Assembly: GCA_018340375.1 (NCBI GenBank) | Contig: JAFFJZ010000001.1 | Span: forward strand, 33,720,001 to 33,784,000 | Source of the DNA: Gonatopus flavifemur | Taxonomy: Eukaryota; Arthropoda; Insecta; Hymenoptera; Dryinidae | DNA: 64,000 bases | Direction: 5' to 3' | Shown here: positions 11,225 to 23,290 of the stretch, piece by piece | Layout of the letters: every line of letters starts with the position of its first letter | Numbering within the stretch: position 1 is the stretch's first letter | Program-made: the position numbers and the translations under genes | Notes under the pieces: generated by a model | Seen by the model: only the letters and a program-made list of their open reading frames with translations | Told to the model about the DNA's origin: nothing | The model's database searches: none

Positions 11225-13397
11225 GAAGCTGTAGTAAAGGCAACTTCAAATTAGTAACAGCAACTAAAGTCAGAGAAATTAAATTTGAATTCAGTTGAGC
11301 CAACGCCCGTTTTAGTTATCCAACTGTATCTAGTTGCTGGAACTAATTTGGAGTAAGTAACTAATTATTTTTTTCGGTGTGATAGCGATTATTCCATTGT
11401 AGACATAGCAATTTTGATACCCGCTATGATGATCATTATTACCATGTTGAACACATTTTGACATCTCCGTGCAACCACGTACACTGCATAATTCCGTCCG
11501 TAATTATCGTAAAACAATATGTATACCACAACATTCCCATCCTTCCTGTTTACTCTCTTCAGATTTTGTTTCAGTTTCAATCACTTGCAATATCAATTGT
11601 CAATTTCAAGTAGACCCAAATTGTTTCGAGCCAAAAGTTTTTTTTATATTCATAGAAACACTAGGATCCTTTTCTCTCATTCAGATTCAGTTGAAAAATC
11701 TTACCTTTCTATATATAAACTATACAGGAAGTCAATACCATGAGGAACAAAATAGTTCTGTCGTACCACAACCCATGATAGATGTTTTGTTCTAAAACGA
11801 TGTCAATGTCGGCATCATTTTCATTCTTGTAAATTCAAATTAACCACGAAAAAGGAATGTATTTTTACCCAGGTAAAACTCGTCGGAACAATGCTCGACC
11901 ATCCGCGTCACGCCCTCGGAATTATTATAAAGTACGTTACGTTCATGAATCGCACTTCTGAGTCACACACTGTTACGTGTATCGTTCGATTCAACGATAC
12001 GCATTCTTTCTATCCCATGGGTTTAATGTATATTATTTTACTCGAAATTTTCTATATACACGCGAGCGTAAATGATTCAAGTTATATATACATTTTCGCT
12101 TTCAACCAATTGATTTGCGTGCAATTTTTCTTTGAATTACTATTTTTCTCAAATTAGGTGAAACGTCGTCGTATCGATTTCGTATGAAATTAGTCGATCG
12201 AATTGTATTGTAGATTCGAAGGATACAGATATATATATACGTATTCGTAATAGAAAAATAGAATACGTTTCCCATCCGTTCCTGGTTTCCGTAAATAATT
12301 TGCGTGCTCGAATACAGTTATAGGAAATAACAATTTCGTATGTATGTCCGTGCACGAGTGTGTCTCGTGCAACAATTTCCACACGACCTACTGAACGTTT
12401 ATTGTACGATCACACGAAGAAATAAATCAAAAAACTGCTTCCAGGAATACATTATTGTTCTCTTTATAACTCTCCTATATCGAGCTCGATACATAAGTCT
12501 ACTCTATTGGTTGTGCCTGAATTCCAACTGACGCTAACGAACAATACCTCACGGTTAGCGATAATAAACAAGTATGAAAAATTATCAACGCGATAATCAT
12601 TGACAGTTTTTTTTGCCTTTATCTTTCTTCCTCCTCAACGTTCCGTGTCCTGAGTTTTTCTCTTCATCCGTTCGTTCGCTACAATGTTTCGCAATCTGCC
12701 AGTTGAAATCTCCACCTTGAATTTTGTTTTCAAACTCGACTTGAATACACAGTACACGCCCTGCGAATGATGAAAGGAATACGGCTGGATGAAACAAAAA
12801 TCTGTCTGGGACATTTTCCATTATGAATATTCCACCGGCAGACGGTAAAATCTCTGAATTTATGTTTCTCACTCTGAATGTGTAGAGTATCTTTTCTCCT
12901 CTTTTGCGATCAACATTTGTCGTTGCATTCTTTACATTACTTTTATGAACTACATGCCAAACTTGTTTTCTTCTGAATCATTGTGTATGTGCGTGTGTGC
13001 GTACGTGCGTGTATATAGATGTATATATGAAAAGGATTCGTTCCGCAGAAACGTCGATGATCATTCACGTATCGGATTAAATTAAATAAATTTCAAAATA
13101 CAATCCTTTGAATATGCATCGAAGTTTTCAGAATTTGAATTACGTGCCAACTTTGGTATCATCTCAGTAAAATATTCAATCGAATGCAAAAATCGATTAT
13201 GTGTGGTAAAAAAATCATACTGATTCATTTGGAACAACCCTTTCGTTATTTGTTTCCATCATTACATGTTTCATTAATCTGAAGAAATATTTGCTGGAGA
13301 GAGAATGAATACATGGTTTGCTCGGAATCAAGATTTTTTTTAGTTTTGATTTATCATACTGAGAAATCATCATTCATCTGACGATAAATCTAAATAG
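11225..13397. other. mostly unique non-coding sequence; possible 5' UTR exon region
   Basis: Less repetitive than its surroundings and richer in CG dinucleotides from about 11870 to 12880. Overlapping short frames (11469-11795, 12190-12384, 12597-12872) have no recognisable domains. Because the coracle start codon follows a splice acceptor, at least one upstream non-coding exon must exist, and this is a plausible place. That is inference only; no promoter motif was identified. A GT/TA-rich microsatellite lies near 12987-13030. Confidence 0.3.
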
Positions 13398-13652
13398 TAC
13401 TGAACTTCCAGCGATGTTTCATGAAATTTCAAAAAGAATTACTGGAATTTTGCTTCGCATTGCTCAGTGTTCTTCAATCGTTATTATATAATACAATATT
13501 CATGATTAAATTCGCTGTGTGTCACTCAATTACTAAGCCTTTAGGTCCTGAATATTGTATTATGTAATGGCGATTCATGAATATTGAGTAACGTAAAGCA
13601 AAATTTCAGTAATGGTCTTTGAAATTTCATGAAACATCGCTGAAAGTTCAGT
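13398..13652. repeat. palindromic MITE, family M6 copy b
   Basis: A 255-bp palindrome. ACTGAACTTCCAGCGATG and GTTTCATGAAATTTC at the left are mirrored by GAAATTTCATGAAAC and CATCGCTGAAAGTTCAG at the right. The interior has GTGTTCTTCAATCGTTATTA, as in the 841-1045 copy. Confidence 0.8.
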
Positions 13653-14093
13653 GATATGTAGCTTTATCGATCAAATATAATACTATTTACCGAACTATCG
13701 AATTGCTCTTCTTTCAGTGCAACTTCACATTGTGGAAATTTATCAGTTGCAAGAACGGAGAACGTCATTAAATGTAAAAGTCCAGTTGCCTGAATTGACA
13801 TACTGAAATTCCCAGGAGTTATTATGTACAGAATAACAAATCTTGTTGCTGACCTAGCTGAAAATTTGCTATCACAGCTAACTAGATTGCTGACAAAGTA
13901 ACATGATTAATTGAAACAGCACAGTTTTTGCTGAATTAGCAGAATTTGTAGTATTATATTCACTGGGGGAGCAAACATTTACTGTTGCCACAGGTAAAAA
14001 ATTGCTATCGTAGCTAACAAGATCGCTGCACCGAGAGAAATTTCTATAGTCACTGCAACTAAAACATCTCAACTAAACATTCCTAATGATACC
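13653..14093. other. non-coding with internal TTGCT...AGCT repeats
   Basis: Imperfect direct repeats such as AATTTGCTATCACAGCTAAC and AATTGCTATCGTAGCTAACA (13863-14015). Related phrases recur at 15357-15425. This suggests a degraded repeat pair, with no gene. Confidence 0.4.
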
Positions 14094-14310
14094 AGGGTGT
14101 CTACTGATACTGGAAATGTACTGGAATTTTTTTTGCATACTTGAAATACTGGAAAAATACTGGGATTTGAAATTTTGTTCTGAGATTTCTCCAGTGATAT
14201 CCGTAACAGGAAAAATAGTTTGCAAAAAGTTTCAAAATTTTATATTATTACAGTTTTTTTTTTTTTAGAAAAATCAAAAATGGAACGCGTGAGTGTAACA
14301 AAGTCTTTTT
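14094..14310. repeat. interspersed repeat M17 copy a
   Basis: Begins near GGTGTCTACTGATACTGG and ends near GAGTGTAACAAAGTC. About 210 bp matches 35634-35866 with few differences, including GATATCCGTAACAGGAAAAA. No inverted ends were recognised. The short frames in both copies are repeat-derived. Confidence 0.75.
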
Positions 14311-14630
14311 GCAGCTACTCAAATCTATAATGAAATTTGCTTATCAAGAGCTAATGTCAACTTTATTTTTCAATTCCACTATTGAATTGAAATGAAACTC
14401 CTGATAATTTTTACGAATGTAGAAAAGGGACTAAAATTGCAAACATTAATTATTTCATATTGATCTGAGAATATTTTCACGAATGGAAAACACTTAAATT
14501 GAGTTTTTCTTTTTAACTCCAAATACATCATCTCCTCAGCTTGAGTGGGAGTTTATTCAGTTGCAACAAACATATCTTGATCTCAAAAGGTTTGAGTTGA
14601 ATAAATATCGATAATATTCAAGTAAGCGCG

Positions 14631-14828
14631 ATGCGTGGAGCATTTCTCTTATCGTGCATTGAAGTCATATCGTATGTATGGGATGTTGAAAATGTATCAC
14701 ATGCGAGCTTAAAAATCGATGAAAAAGAAAGTTGTCAGGGTGCCAGTGTTGATTTAGATGACACCAATGAAATTTCTACTGCAGTATCGGACGAAACGGG
14801 AAATCAAACTCTTCTTCAATTTTTTAAG
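14631..14828 (+). CDS. possible orphan first coding exon (low confidence)
   Basis: ATG-initiated frame of 66 codons. A hydrophobic N-terminus (MRGAFLLSCIEVISYVW) could be a signal peptide, and a polar acidic stretch follows (VDLDDTNEISTAVSDETG). It runs into TTTAAG then GTATAA at about 14829, a possible splice donor. Composition looks more protein-like than neighbouring frames. No family is recognised and no partner exon was found. It may equally be a chance frame. Confidence 0.15.
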
Positions 14829-14834
14829 GTATAA

Positions 14835-15578
14835 TAAATATAGCTCTCAACGTTGATTTCATACGATTGTTGAAACTAATTACAGTTTTCCCTTTGTAGT
14901 TCAATAATCGGATGTTGAAAAGAAAATGAATATGAACGGCATTGGGAGAAAATTATTACAAGCATCGCGTTGATAAATTATTACGATTACTTTTTCTATT
15001 TCAAGTACCTTTAACAGCTAGGTTTTTTTGTAGATGATTTATAAAAGAGAATAAAAATGGAAATACCCTTGAAAATGTTTATCTTTGATATTAATGGAAC
15101 AGTTCAGTCGTGGGTTCGAAAAGCCTTGACATTTGTACTTTTCGAAGCAAGAGATGTGTATCGCGTACATCAAATTTGAAATGATACTACTCCGTTATGC
15201 AAATCTGTTTTCATGGGATAAGATATGTCGTCAATATTCTTTGATCCCAGAATAATCAGTCGTTTCTCAAAATTGTTGTATGAATTTGAATAAGAATTAC
15301 AACATTGAATTGTTGTCAATGCACTCACAGAAAATAAGTGGCTGGAACAGTGACCCTTGACAATTTGCTCTGCTGATATGGCAAAATATGTTGCTGAATT
15401 GACAAATAATTTGCTATTACAGGAAAAATTTTGCTCTTTTAATAAGCGCCTGCCATTCAGCAATCCGGGATTGTGGATAATACACAGACGGCTAGAAAAT
15501 TTTGCTGATTTCGCAAAGCAGATTTTTCGGAATCACTTCTTCAGCAAGAATTTTTCTCTGTGTGTGAAAATTGTTGTA
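14835..15578. other. non-coding; repeat-like segments
   Basis: Short overlapping frames on both strands (15170-15463, 15357-15608) mirror each other. They come from AATTTGCT repeats related to 13853-14015. No gene is supported. Confidence 0.4.
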
Positions 15579-15968
15579 CACGGAAAAAAGTGCAGGTCCA
15601 AAATATAATATTGATCTTTCATTGAAATGTGAGATTATTTCTCGAAATCTAAGAATATTTCTTAAATTTTCAAAGAGGAGGGTAAGGCGGTTCACATTTT
15701 TGTTGAATTTCATTTGAAAAACAATTAAAAAATCATCAATACTCAGCAAACAATAGAAAAAAATATGAACTATTTCAAAAGTCACGCATAAAAAGTTCAT
15801 ACTTGTTGAACGTTAATGATTTTTTATTGTTTTTCAGATAAAATTCAACAGGAATGTGAACCGTTCCACTTTGATCTTCGTAAATTGAAGAAATAACTCT
15901 TAGATATTGAGAAATATTATGAAATCTCTGTCGAAGATTACCATATTTTCGACCTCCATCTTTTTTTG
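15579..15968. repeat. foldback MITE, family M4 copy b (diverged)
   Basis: The left end CACGGAAAAAAGTGCAGGTC is flanked by TA (15577-15578). Mirrored arms include GGTTCACATTTTTGTTGAAT near 15680 and ATTCAACAGGAATGTGAACC near 15845, and the right part ends TATTTTCGACCTCCATCTTT. It has the same architecture as 2896-3363. Confidence 0.75.
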
Positions 15969-16001
15969 TACATACAAATCCATTTTGTTTGTTACAGTAT
16001 T

Positions 16002-16255
16002 CACTGTAAAAGATGTGGGGAGTTTTTCTTCACACTGTTGGTGAATTTCGTCCCCTCATCGTAGGGGAGTTGTTTTTCCATCTGAAATCAAGGATGTTTC
16101 CACCACTTCGAGGAATTGTTATGTTTTTTTGGGTGTTGAATCCTCTACAAATGAAGGAAAAGTCCACCAAATGATGGTGAAAAATTTCACATCTATGGAG
16201 GAACTTTGCTGCCACCATTTTTTGGGGGAAAATTCAACAATTATTTCTTACAGTG
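16002..16255. repeat. MITE family M8 copy a
   Basis: A 254-bp element with ends CACTGTAAAAGATGTGG and CAATTATTTCTTACAGTG, flanked by TT on both sides. The interior GTTGAATCCTCTACAAATGA and GGAAAAGTCCACCAAATGAT matches, in opposite orientation, 27302-27539. The + and - frames inside it are repeat-derived. Confidence 0.85.
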
Positions 16256-16349
16256 TTGTAATAAATTGCATACAACACCGGAAGATAATTAACAGCAAAA
16301 GTTATCGAAAATAGCACATTTGGGTTTAGAAAAATGCATTACATGCGTA

Positions 16350-16539
16350 TTTTTCCGCGGATTATAAAATATCATAGTAACTTGAGGTTTTTATAAAGGA
16401 GTATAGTATCTTTTTTATGAAAGTCCAAGCCATCATAGTATTCCCAGAGGTTTTCTCGCGTAAATAATTTGACTCCGGCAAGACCAACGCTGAATCTCTA
16501 TGGAATATGTTATTTTTTAGTACACCTATTTTCTTCGTG
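16350..16539. repeat. degraded family M1 copy
   Basis: AAAGTCCAAGCCATCATAGT, a GACTCCGGCAAGACCAACGC relative of the M1 arm GACTCGGGTCAGACCAGCGC, and the end TTTTCTTCGTG followed by TA. The left end is poorly preserved. Confidence 0.55.
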
Positions 16540-17735
16540 TATCATTAAAAATATTGTATCTCGTGAATGCATAACCAGAGTACCGTATGCCTCATTTCGT
16601 CTACAATGATTACGATAAAACAGAGTTATTCAAGTAATGTTTGTTATGATATTAAAATACTACCAATAAAACGTTCATTCGAGTGACTCGAGTCATCGTT
16701 TGAATTTTCTCTTTTCGTATATAGGTCTTTCATTACGATGAAGATAAATTCATTTGTTCGTTCAATTGCAATTCAAGACTATGACAGGAATAAATAAATC
16801 GAATTTTATATGAAATTTATATAACACTCAATTCTTCGTCTGGACAAAATTTCTAAAAATCATTAAAATCCCATAATGCATTCATTGCTAGTCGAAAACA
16901 ATGAAAATAATGGTTGAAATCGCGTAGGACAGTAAGTCGTTCATTGTTACAAGTGCACTTGCCATTGTGGGAAAGAATAAAAAAGATTCAACTCTACAAT
17001 CGTGACTCGAGTGGAGAAAACTAGGAGTTCGATGTAACAGCGGAGGACGGAGTACAGCTTTCTTCGCTTAACGTATAGTTGAATCTTGGTACATGGACGT
17101 ATGTACATATATATATATATATACATATCATAGTCATTATCTCTCATATCTTTTAATACTGTACCTACGAGCATTCGACTGCATGGATTCTGTGCGTGAA
17201 ATACAAGAATTGCTCTGAAAATTCAAATGTCAGCTACAGGAAATACTCTCTCCCCTCTGATTATAAAAGTGCTTCGCGTATGCTTAATTCACGTCTGCAG
17301 GAAGGATTAATGTGATAATGGTTACGATTGTAAGGTTGATAAACTCTTTAGCCAGGCAATAAACTTCCTCGATATACATTCCATCCAATAGATAAGTGTT
17401 TTCTTTTTACCTTTATCGACCCTTTCACCATGTCATACGGGTTTCTTGATGCTGTGAATTTCTGGATTATGGTATAAACGTATATTTTAATCAATGTAAT
17501 GAATATCTTTCAGATAGAAAATTGAGAAAGAGATGATATTACATGGTTCAAACATGATCCTTGTTTTTTCATTATTAAAGAAAATTGCCCCGGGGCGTTT
17601 CGGGCCTTTAATTCGAAAATTTCATAATACATAATGTAATATTGTTCATAAGACGAATTTGTGTTTGGAAACTGCAATTTTTCTCATCCACTTCCGTTCT
17701 AATGTAATTTATAGGCTATAAAAAATGTTCCTGAG
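16540..17735. other. non-coding, no gene recognised
   Basis: AT-rich and mostly single-copy within the window. A short TA microsatellite lies at 17106-17124. No supported coding frame. Confidence 0.4.
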
Positions 17736-17737
17736 GT

Positions 17738-18400
17738 TTGAATCGTTTATTGAAACGAATTACAGAAATTATGATTGGGAATTAGATGGGCCCCAGCTAG
17801 TTTTCCCAGATGTTAGGTTGGTCTCTAGCTAGTTTTGTAACGCATTTTGTAGCCTGTGCCTATCCAGATATCCCAGGGACTTGCTAGAATGTTGTTCAAA
17901 TTGGTAATTAGAAATGTGAAATCATGTGTGTTTTGTAAAATCACACCTATGAGTAAGTTAACAATGTATTTTGACATGTAATCTCCAGTCAAGAACGTTG
18001 CTTTTGAATTTATTTCCATAAAATAATCCCGAGTGACAAATTGAAACGTTTGGGATTCCTGTTTTATTCCTCTGACTATCAATGTTGCTGTACGATCAGC
18101 TGGCGGATGAAAAATCTACATAAACCAACTACATGTTTGGGCACGGAAGTCAAATTCATTGAAATGTGTTATTTAGTTGCCCCCACGTGGGTCCCATCTA
18201 GTACGTAGATGGTAAATGGGACGCCCAGACAAATTTCTACCAGGGTAGTAATCAAATAACGGAATATTCAGCTGTTTGAGATTCAAAATCTTGCAATTAA
18301 TTCTGCGAATGATGTTTTCAGTCCCAAGGAGTCAATCGAGAAGATGAATCATCAGATTGTGTGAATTTGAATTCTCATTTCGTTTCTATAAACTTTTCAA
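17738..18400. repeat. M18-related arms around a distinct insert
   Basis: GGTTTGAATCGTTTATTGAA at the left and TTTCGTTTCTATAAACTTTT with CAAACTTCAACA at the right are arms of the M18 family. Between them lies different DNA containing ATTAGATGGGCCCCAGCTAG and GGGTCCCATCTAGTACGTAG, possibly the ends of another element inserted in the M18 copy. Boundaries are uncertain. Confidence 0.45.
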
Positions 18401-19969
18401 ACTTCAACAATATTATGAAAAATACAATGAACTTGTGGAATTTAGAATTTAAACCTCCAAGCGTATCGTTTTTTTACCTTTTCCTGAGAAGATAAGCGGA
18501 GTTTCAAGATTGGGAGTCGATCGATACGCACATTATTCTCTTGTCCTGGATATCAAAATTGCAATCGGAAAAGGATTTATCCTTGAAATAAACTTGAGTT
18601 CTCGAACAAATGATTACAGTATCAAGCAGAAGGGTTAGGGAGATGATCGTTTTTGCATACACACAAATCAAAATAATGTCTATCTCGTTACAATGTATTC
18701 CCGTCACCTCAAGAGAAATCATTTCTTTCACTGGTCATGGCAAAGAATAGAGTTAAAAATGTGACACTTTAATAGGACTACAATGTATACGTGTGTACGT
18801 ACTTGATGCACGTTCGTATTCACGCATACGTGCATAATTTTCATTATAAAGTGTATGCCCACGTGCAGGCGTGTGTATCGTGAAAGATCGAGTGACCCTC
18901 GTTTACAATCAGCCTTTGACATACGGCTACTACGACCAAGACGATACAAACACACAAATGCCTTGTGAATGGAACCCACGCGCCATTGAAAGGATCTCTT
19001 GCGATGCTTTAAAAGATTCATACAGGGCAAGGGGCGAGAAAAAGAAAAAGAAGAAGAAGATGTAGCCCTTTTAGAAGAATCTTTCAAACATTAATGTATC
19101 TCGCGAGCGAAAGAAATTTGAATCGACAAGACAGTACGAGTAATAAATTTCTTATTTATTATCTCTTCCTTCTTCCTTACATAAATGCAAGTTGTTAATT
19201 TCATCCATACTCGTGCACAAGGCTTTTCTTCTTTTTGTTGTAAAATATATTTATTGATTGGATGTTGGATTGCAAAGCAGGGATTTGGGCAGCCTCAATT
19301 ACTTTTTATACTTCAAATAGATTTTCTGTAAAGTACAGAAATTGAGACTGCCCATCCATGGAGTAGAGAAAAAAAATTTGATGAAAAAGATATATTGATG
19401 AATTTTTATGAATGAAGATCAGTTTGAAAGCGTATAAAATTTTTATCGATATAGGGTATTAGGAAGGTCATCGTAAAATGACGAGTCGAATATAAATCAT
19501 CAATTTTACGCAGTCTCATAGAAGATTCATAGATCTAAATGTGTCTTTCAATTCATCAAAGCGTTGGATATACAAGAATTTATTGACCTATTGTAGATGG
19601 GGCAAAAAAATTACAATCTGTGTAGTAAAGTGATAATTACTGTGATTAATCTGATTAGAAAATTATTCATAAGGTATACGAGATTTACCAGTAATGAGGA
19701 GGAATTATCAAGATCGTGACGTTTCATCTTTTACCCATAAAATACCAGGAGGCAGAAGCGGCACGATATCATTAATTGCTTTATCGGAAATTACACGAGT
19801 TTTCTTCGTACATCAATTGGATTTGCATTCAAATTGTATACAATTCCATTATCATTTGATTATTGAACTCATCTAAAGTTCTCACACGCAATACATGGAA
19901 TAATTGTAGTTAGCTATTTATCATCTGCCACAAAATCCAATTTCTTTGCCTTCTTCTCGAAAAAATTCC
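18401..19969. other. non-coding, no gene recognised
   Basis: A 119-codon frame on - (18728-19087) is Ser/Arg-rich with no domain and mirrors a purine tract. It is not supported as a gene. Nothing else was identified. Confidence 0.35.
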
Positions 19970-19973
19970 TTAA

Positions 19974-20697
19974 GAGGAGGTTCTCATCAAGCGAATTCCG
20001 GAATAAGGTGATTTTCTCGAATTTTTTTTTTTTTGAGAAGGAAGTAAATTAAGAACTCGAGTTATTTGGAACTCATTAAATGGGTCTTCAAGTACACGAA
20101 TAAAATTTTTTCAATTCAAAGGATTCGTATCCCGAAACTTCAAAGGTGTTTTTCTCGAAACCATGTTTTTCAAGTTTGGCTCCACGATATCTCAAAAACT
20201 ACTGAACGAATCACTCCTTTTTTTTTTATTTTGAAGCTGATTGAATTTTTTGCAGGAGGAACCTAAATGGAGATGACATTTGCCTTTCTTTTTTCTTTTT
20301 ATAGCACTTTGAAGAGCGAAAAAAAAGTGAAGAAAAAACGCTACGAAAATATTTTTATGTACTCAAATACTCAATTAACAAGTGTGAAAACCTCTGAGGT
20401 CTTTAATCACTTCCTTCCATGAAAAAAAAATTCGAGAAAATCACCTTATTTTGGGATCGCTACACGCAGAGACATATATTTTCAAAAATTTATTGATTAG
20501 CACCAGTCTGTGATGAATGAAATTATTTACCTGAATATAGCTTCAAAAGTACCATAATTTCTTGTAGAAATACATCTAATTATGGGAGTTTTTAAAAGTA
20601 AATTCAAGTCAAAACTCTATTTGTCACGGACTGGTCCTCAATAAATTATGAGACTTTTCAACACATCTGTTTTCTGCGTGCAGATGAGAATCTCCCC
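19974..20697. repeat. TTAA-flanked MITE M2 copy b, interrupted by an M1 element
   Basis: The left end GAGGAGGTTCTCATCAAGCG follows TTAA (19970-19973). The right end GATGAGAATCTCCCC precedes TTAA (20698-20701). The right arm is split by the M1 element at 20463-20680. Without that insert and one TA copy the element is about 504 bp. It confirms the TTAA target inferred for copy a at 1353-1761. Confidence 0.88.
20463..20680. repeat. MITE family M1 copy c, nested in M2
   Basis: A 218-bp palindrome with ends CACGCAGAGACATATATT and ACACATCTGTTTTCTGCGTG. It carries AAAGTACCATAATTTCTTG like other M1 copies. The left flank is TA and the right CA. Removing the insert plus 2 bp restores CGC-TA-GATGAG, the same length as CGCTTGATGAG in M2 copy a. 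This supports a 2-bp target duplication. Confidence 0.85.
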
Positions 20698-20701
20698 TTA
20701 A

Positions 20702-21850
20702 AGTAAGTATTTCTTAAAGAATGAGGGCAAAGAAATTGGGATGACATTTCTCTTATGAAAGTTATATTCCTCGCTATTATAGCATTTAATGAGTAATTAT
20801 GATAGTTGAAAAGTAGCTTTTATAACAAATTTCGAGCTATCCAAATACGTTCTTTTTCCGTGGAAATTGAAGTTTTGCATCATTTATAATAAAATTAGTT
20901 TCAATAAAGATTAATTTCTCACGCATTCGCGTGAGTAACTCACAGTCACGAAAAAATATATCATTTATAACGTGCGATTGTGTTGAATAAAATTGAATCC
21001 GATGAATCTCCACGGTCAGGGATATTCGAATGCACTCGATGAAGGTGTATCTGAGCATTCACTGGCAGTGACTTGGCATCCCACATCACCGTAATCGACG
21101 TTATTACCTCATCACGAGAGTACACAGCGAGTATGTACAAAGGACACCCAGTTCTAGCGATGACGACATCCTCCCATTGAAAGTACTTTATCTGCGATGA
21201 ATTTTATCTTTCACAAAAATAATTACTCACGAATATTTGTCCAGTGAAATTTCTGGATATTTATACTTTTTCAACCCTGAGGGAAAAATTTTTTTTTGGA
21301 ACAGTAAAATACTCGTATATTGAATCAACTAAATATTTAATATTCTATAAAATATTTCGTGAATGAGAATGGATATTAAATTTTTCCCTCCCTATGCGGT
21401 TCTCTCTATGTTTTTTTGAATTTATAATAAGGAATTCTGAAATACGCTGTGAACAATGTATTTGACGATGTTACAATATTCTGATCCGAGAAAATCAAAT
21501 ATTCCCATGTCTATTCACGTAACTTCACAGAGTGAAAGAATATTGCGGTTTCATCGGAGGGAAATGGATCTTACTGGGTATTAGAAATTCAATACTCTGT
21601 AGTATATGTTTTACTAAATATAGAACCAACTGCAAAGAGAAATAAAAATATTCATGCAATTCTTTCTTCGTTTTGAAGTCTACCTTCCAAAGCAAAAAGA
21701 CCGTAAGTCGCATTTTCGACAAAAATGAGTTTTTCATATCATTTTAATCGTGAAAAAGTTCCGCATCCCACAGTGTTTTTCATTCTGAAAAAAAAACTGA
21801 TTACTTTTTTAATAACAGCGGTTCGAAGTGCGAAGAAATCAATCAAATTT
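20702..21850. other. non-coding, no gene recognised
   Basis: Short frames at 20837-21058 and 21525-21737 on - have no recognisable domain. No repeat copies were noted. Confidence 0.35.
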
Positions 21851-21854
21851 GACG

Positions 21855-23210
21855 ATCTTGAAGTTTGAATCGTTTATAGAAACCAAACGGAAATCCAAAC
21901 TCATAAAATTTGATAAATCACACAGTGCTACAAAAAAGGAAAAATTAAAGACACTTCTCAAATAACCTAGTGTAGGTTGTTGGTCTGGTCGAATACAACA
22001 CAAAACCATGTTTGAAAAATTTTCAAGTTATGGTCAAAAAACTGATTTTTGGGGGTTTAGTACATTTGAAAATTTCTAACTCGGCCATTTTTTGACCACT
22101 TTCAAAATTCCGAACGGGTGCTGAAAGGGCAATGTTGGTACTTTCGGGACATTTATATGGTTTTGAGTATTAAATAGAACTCAGTGGAAATTTGTTCTCA
22201 AGAATTTGAAATTTGCACCTGTTTTTTTCATTTTTTCTAATTCAAAAGCATTTTTTCCGACTATACTTCAAGAAACAATGGTTTATCATATGTGGTATGG
22301 AAGTGGGTCCAATTCTGTGTGAAATAAGTCATTGTTCATTGAAATCGATCGAGAATTGTCGGAGTTATACAATTTTTTCCAAAAAAAGAAATTTCGGTCT
22401 CATACGAAAATTGATGTGGAGTTCAATTAATAATATTCTATGCATCATATGACGTATTATGGTATCGAACATGATGTTGACTTGCTCTATCATTACGCTG
22501 AGAAAAGAATATAGGCCAAATAGGTAGAACTCAGGCTAATATAATTATATTTTCGTATGAGACCGAAATTTCCTTTTTTGGGAAAAATTGTACAACTCCG
22601 ACAATTCTTGATCGGTTTCAATGAACAACGACTTATTTCTCACAGAATTGAACACACTTCAATACCATTTATGATAAACCATTGGTTCTTGGAGTATAGT
22701 CGCAAAATAATGCTTTTGAAATAGAAAAAATGAAAAAAACAGGTGAAAATTTCAAATACTTGAGGAAAAATTTCCACTAAGTTCTATAGATTACTCAAAA
22801 CCATATATATGTATCGAAAGTGCCAACATTGCCCTCTCAGAACCCGTTTGGAATTTTGAAATTGGTCAAAAAATGGCTGAGTTAGAAATTTTCAAATGTA
22901 CAAAATCCCCAAAAATCAGTTTTTTGACCATAATTTGAAAATTTGAGGGTGTGAAAAATTTTTCAAACATGGTTTTGTGTTGTATTCGACCAGACCAACA
23001 ACCTACACTAGGTCATTCGAAAAGTGCTTGATCAGTGTAGCACTGTGTCATTGGTGTTCATGTTCCTGAATTACCTCCTTGGAACTGGATACATTGTTTG
23101 AAGAATGTTCTGCAACATTTTTGAGCTTTAACAGCTTAGTATTTCGTTATTCGATTACCAATTCGTTCTAATAAACGATTTAAACTCCAGCAACATGAAA
23201 TTTGGAACGT
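21855..23210. repeat. M18 family copy split by a foldback element
   Basis: The left arm CTTGAAGTTTGAATCGTTTA (21858-21877) and the right arm AATAAACGATTTAAACTCCA (23170-23189) are the M18 arms. The 21921-23047 foldback lies between them. Boundaries are approximate. Confidence 0.6.
21921..23047. repeat. 1.13-kb foldback element, CACAGTG ends, TCA target
   Basis: Terminal inverted repeat CACAGTGCTACA / TGTAGCACTGTG. Arms of nearly 500 bp match each other at roughly 85-90% by eye, for example CTAGTGTAGGTTGTTGGTCT, then GGTTTTGAGTA, then AAATTTCGGTCTCATACGAA. The loop is about 140 bp (22416-22552). TCA lies on both sides (21918-21920, 23048-23050). CACAGTG-type ends with a 3-bp duplication resemble the CMC/Chapaev group, but without a transposase this is a suggestion. 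The + frame at 22213-22452 lies in an arm. Confidence 0.88.
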
Positions 23211-23290
23211 TTATAGGAAGAAAAACCCGTAACTAACACAAACATGGGAAGTCCATAATACTTCAATAGTCTATAGACTTCGATGGTATA

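Noticed and set aside
18728..19087. 119-codon Ser/Arg-rich frame on -
   Set aside because: No recognisable domain. It is opposite a purine-rich tract and lacks supporting exon structure.
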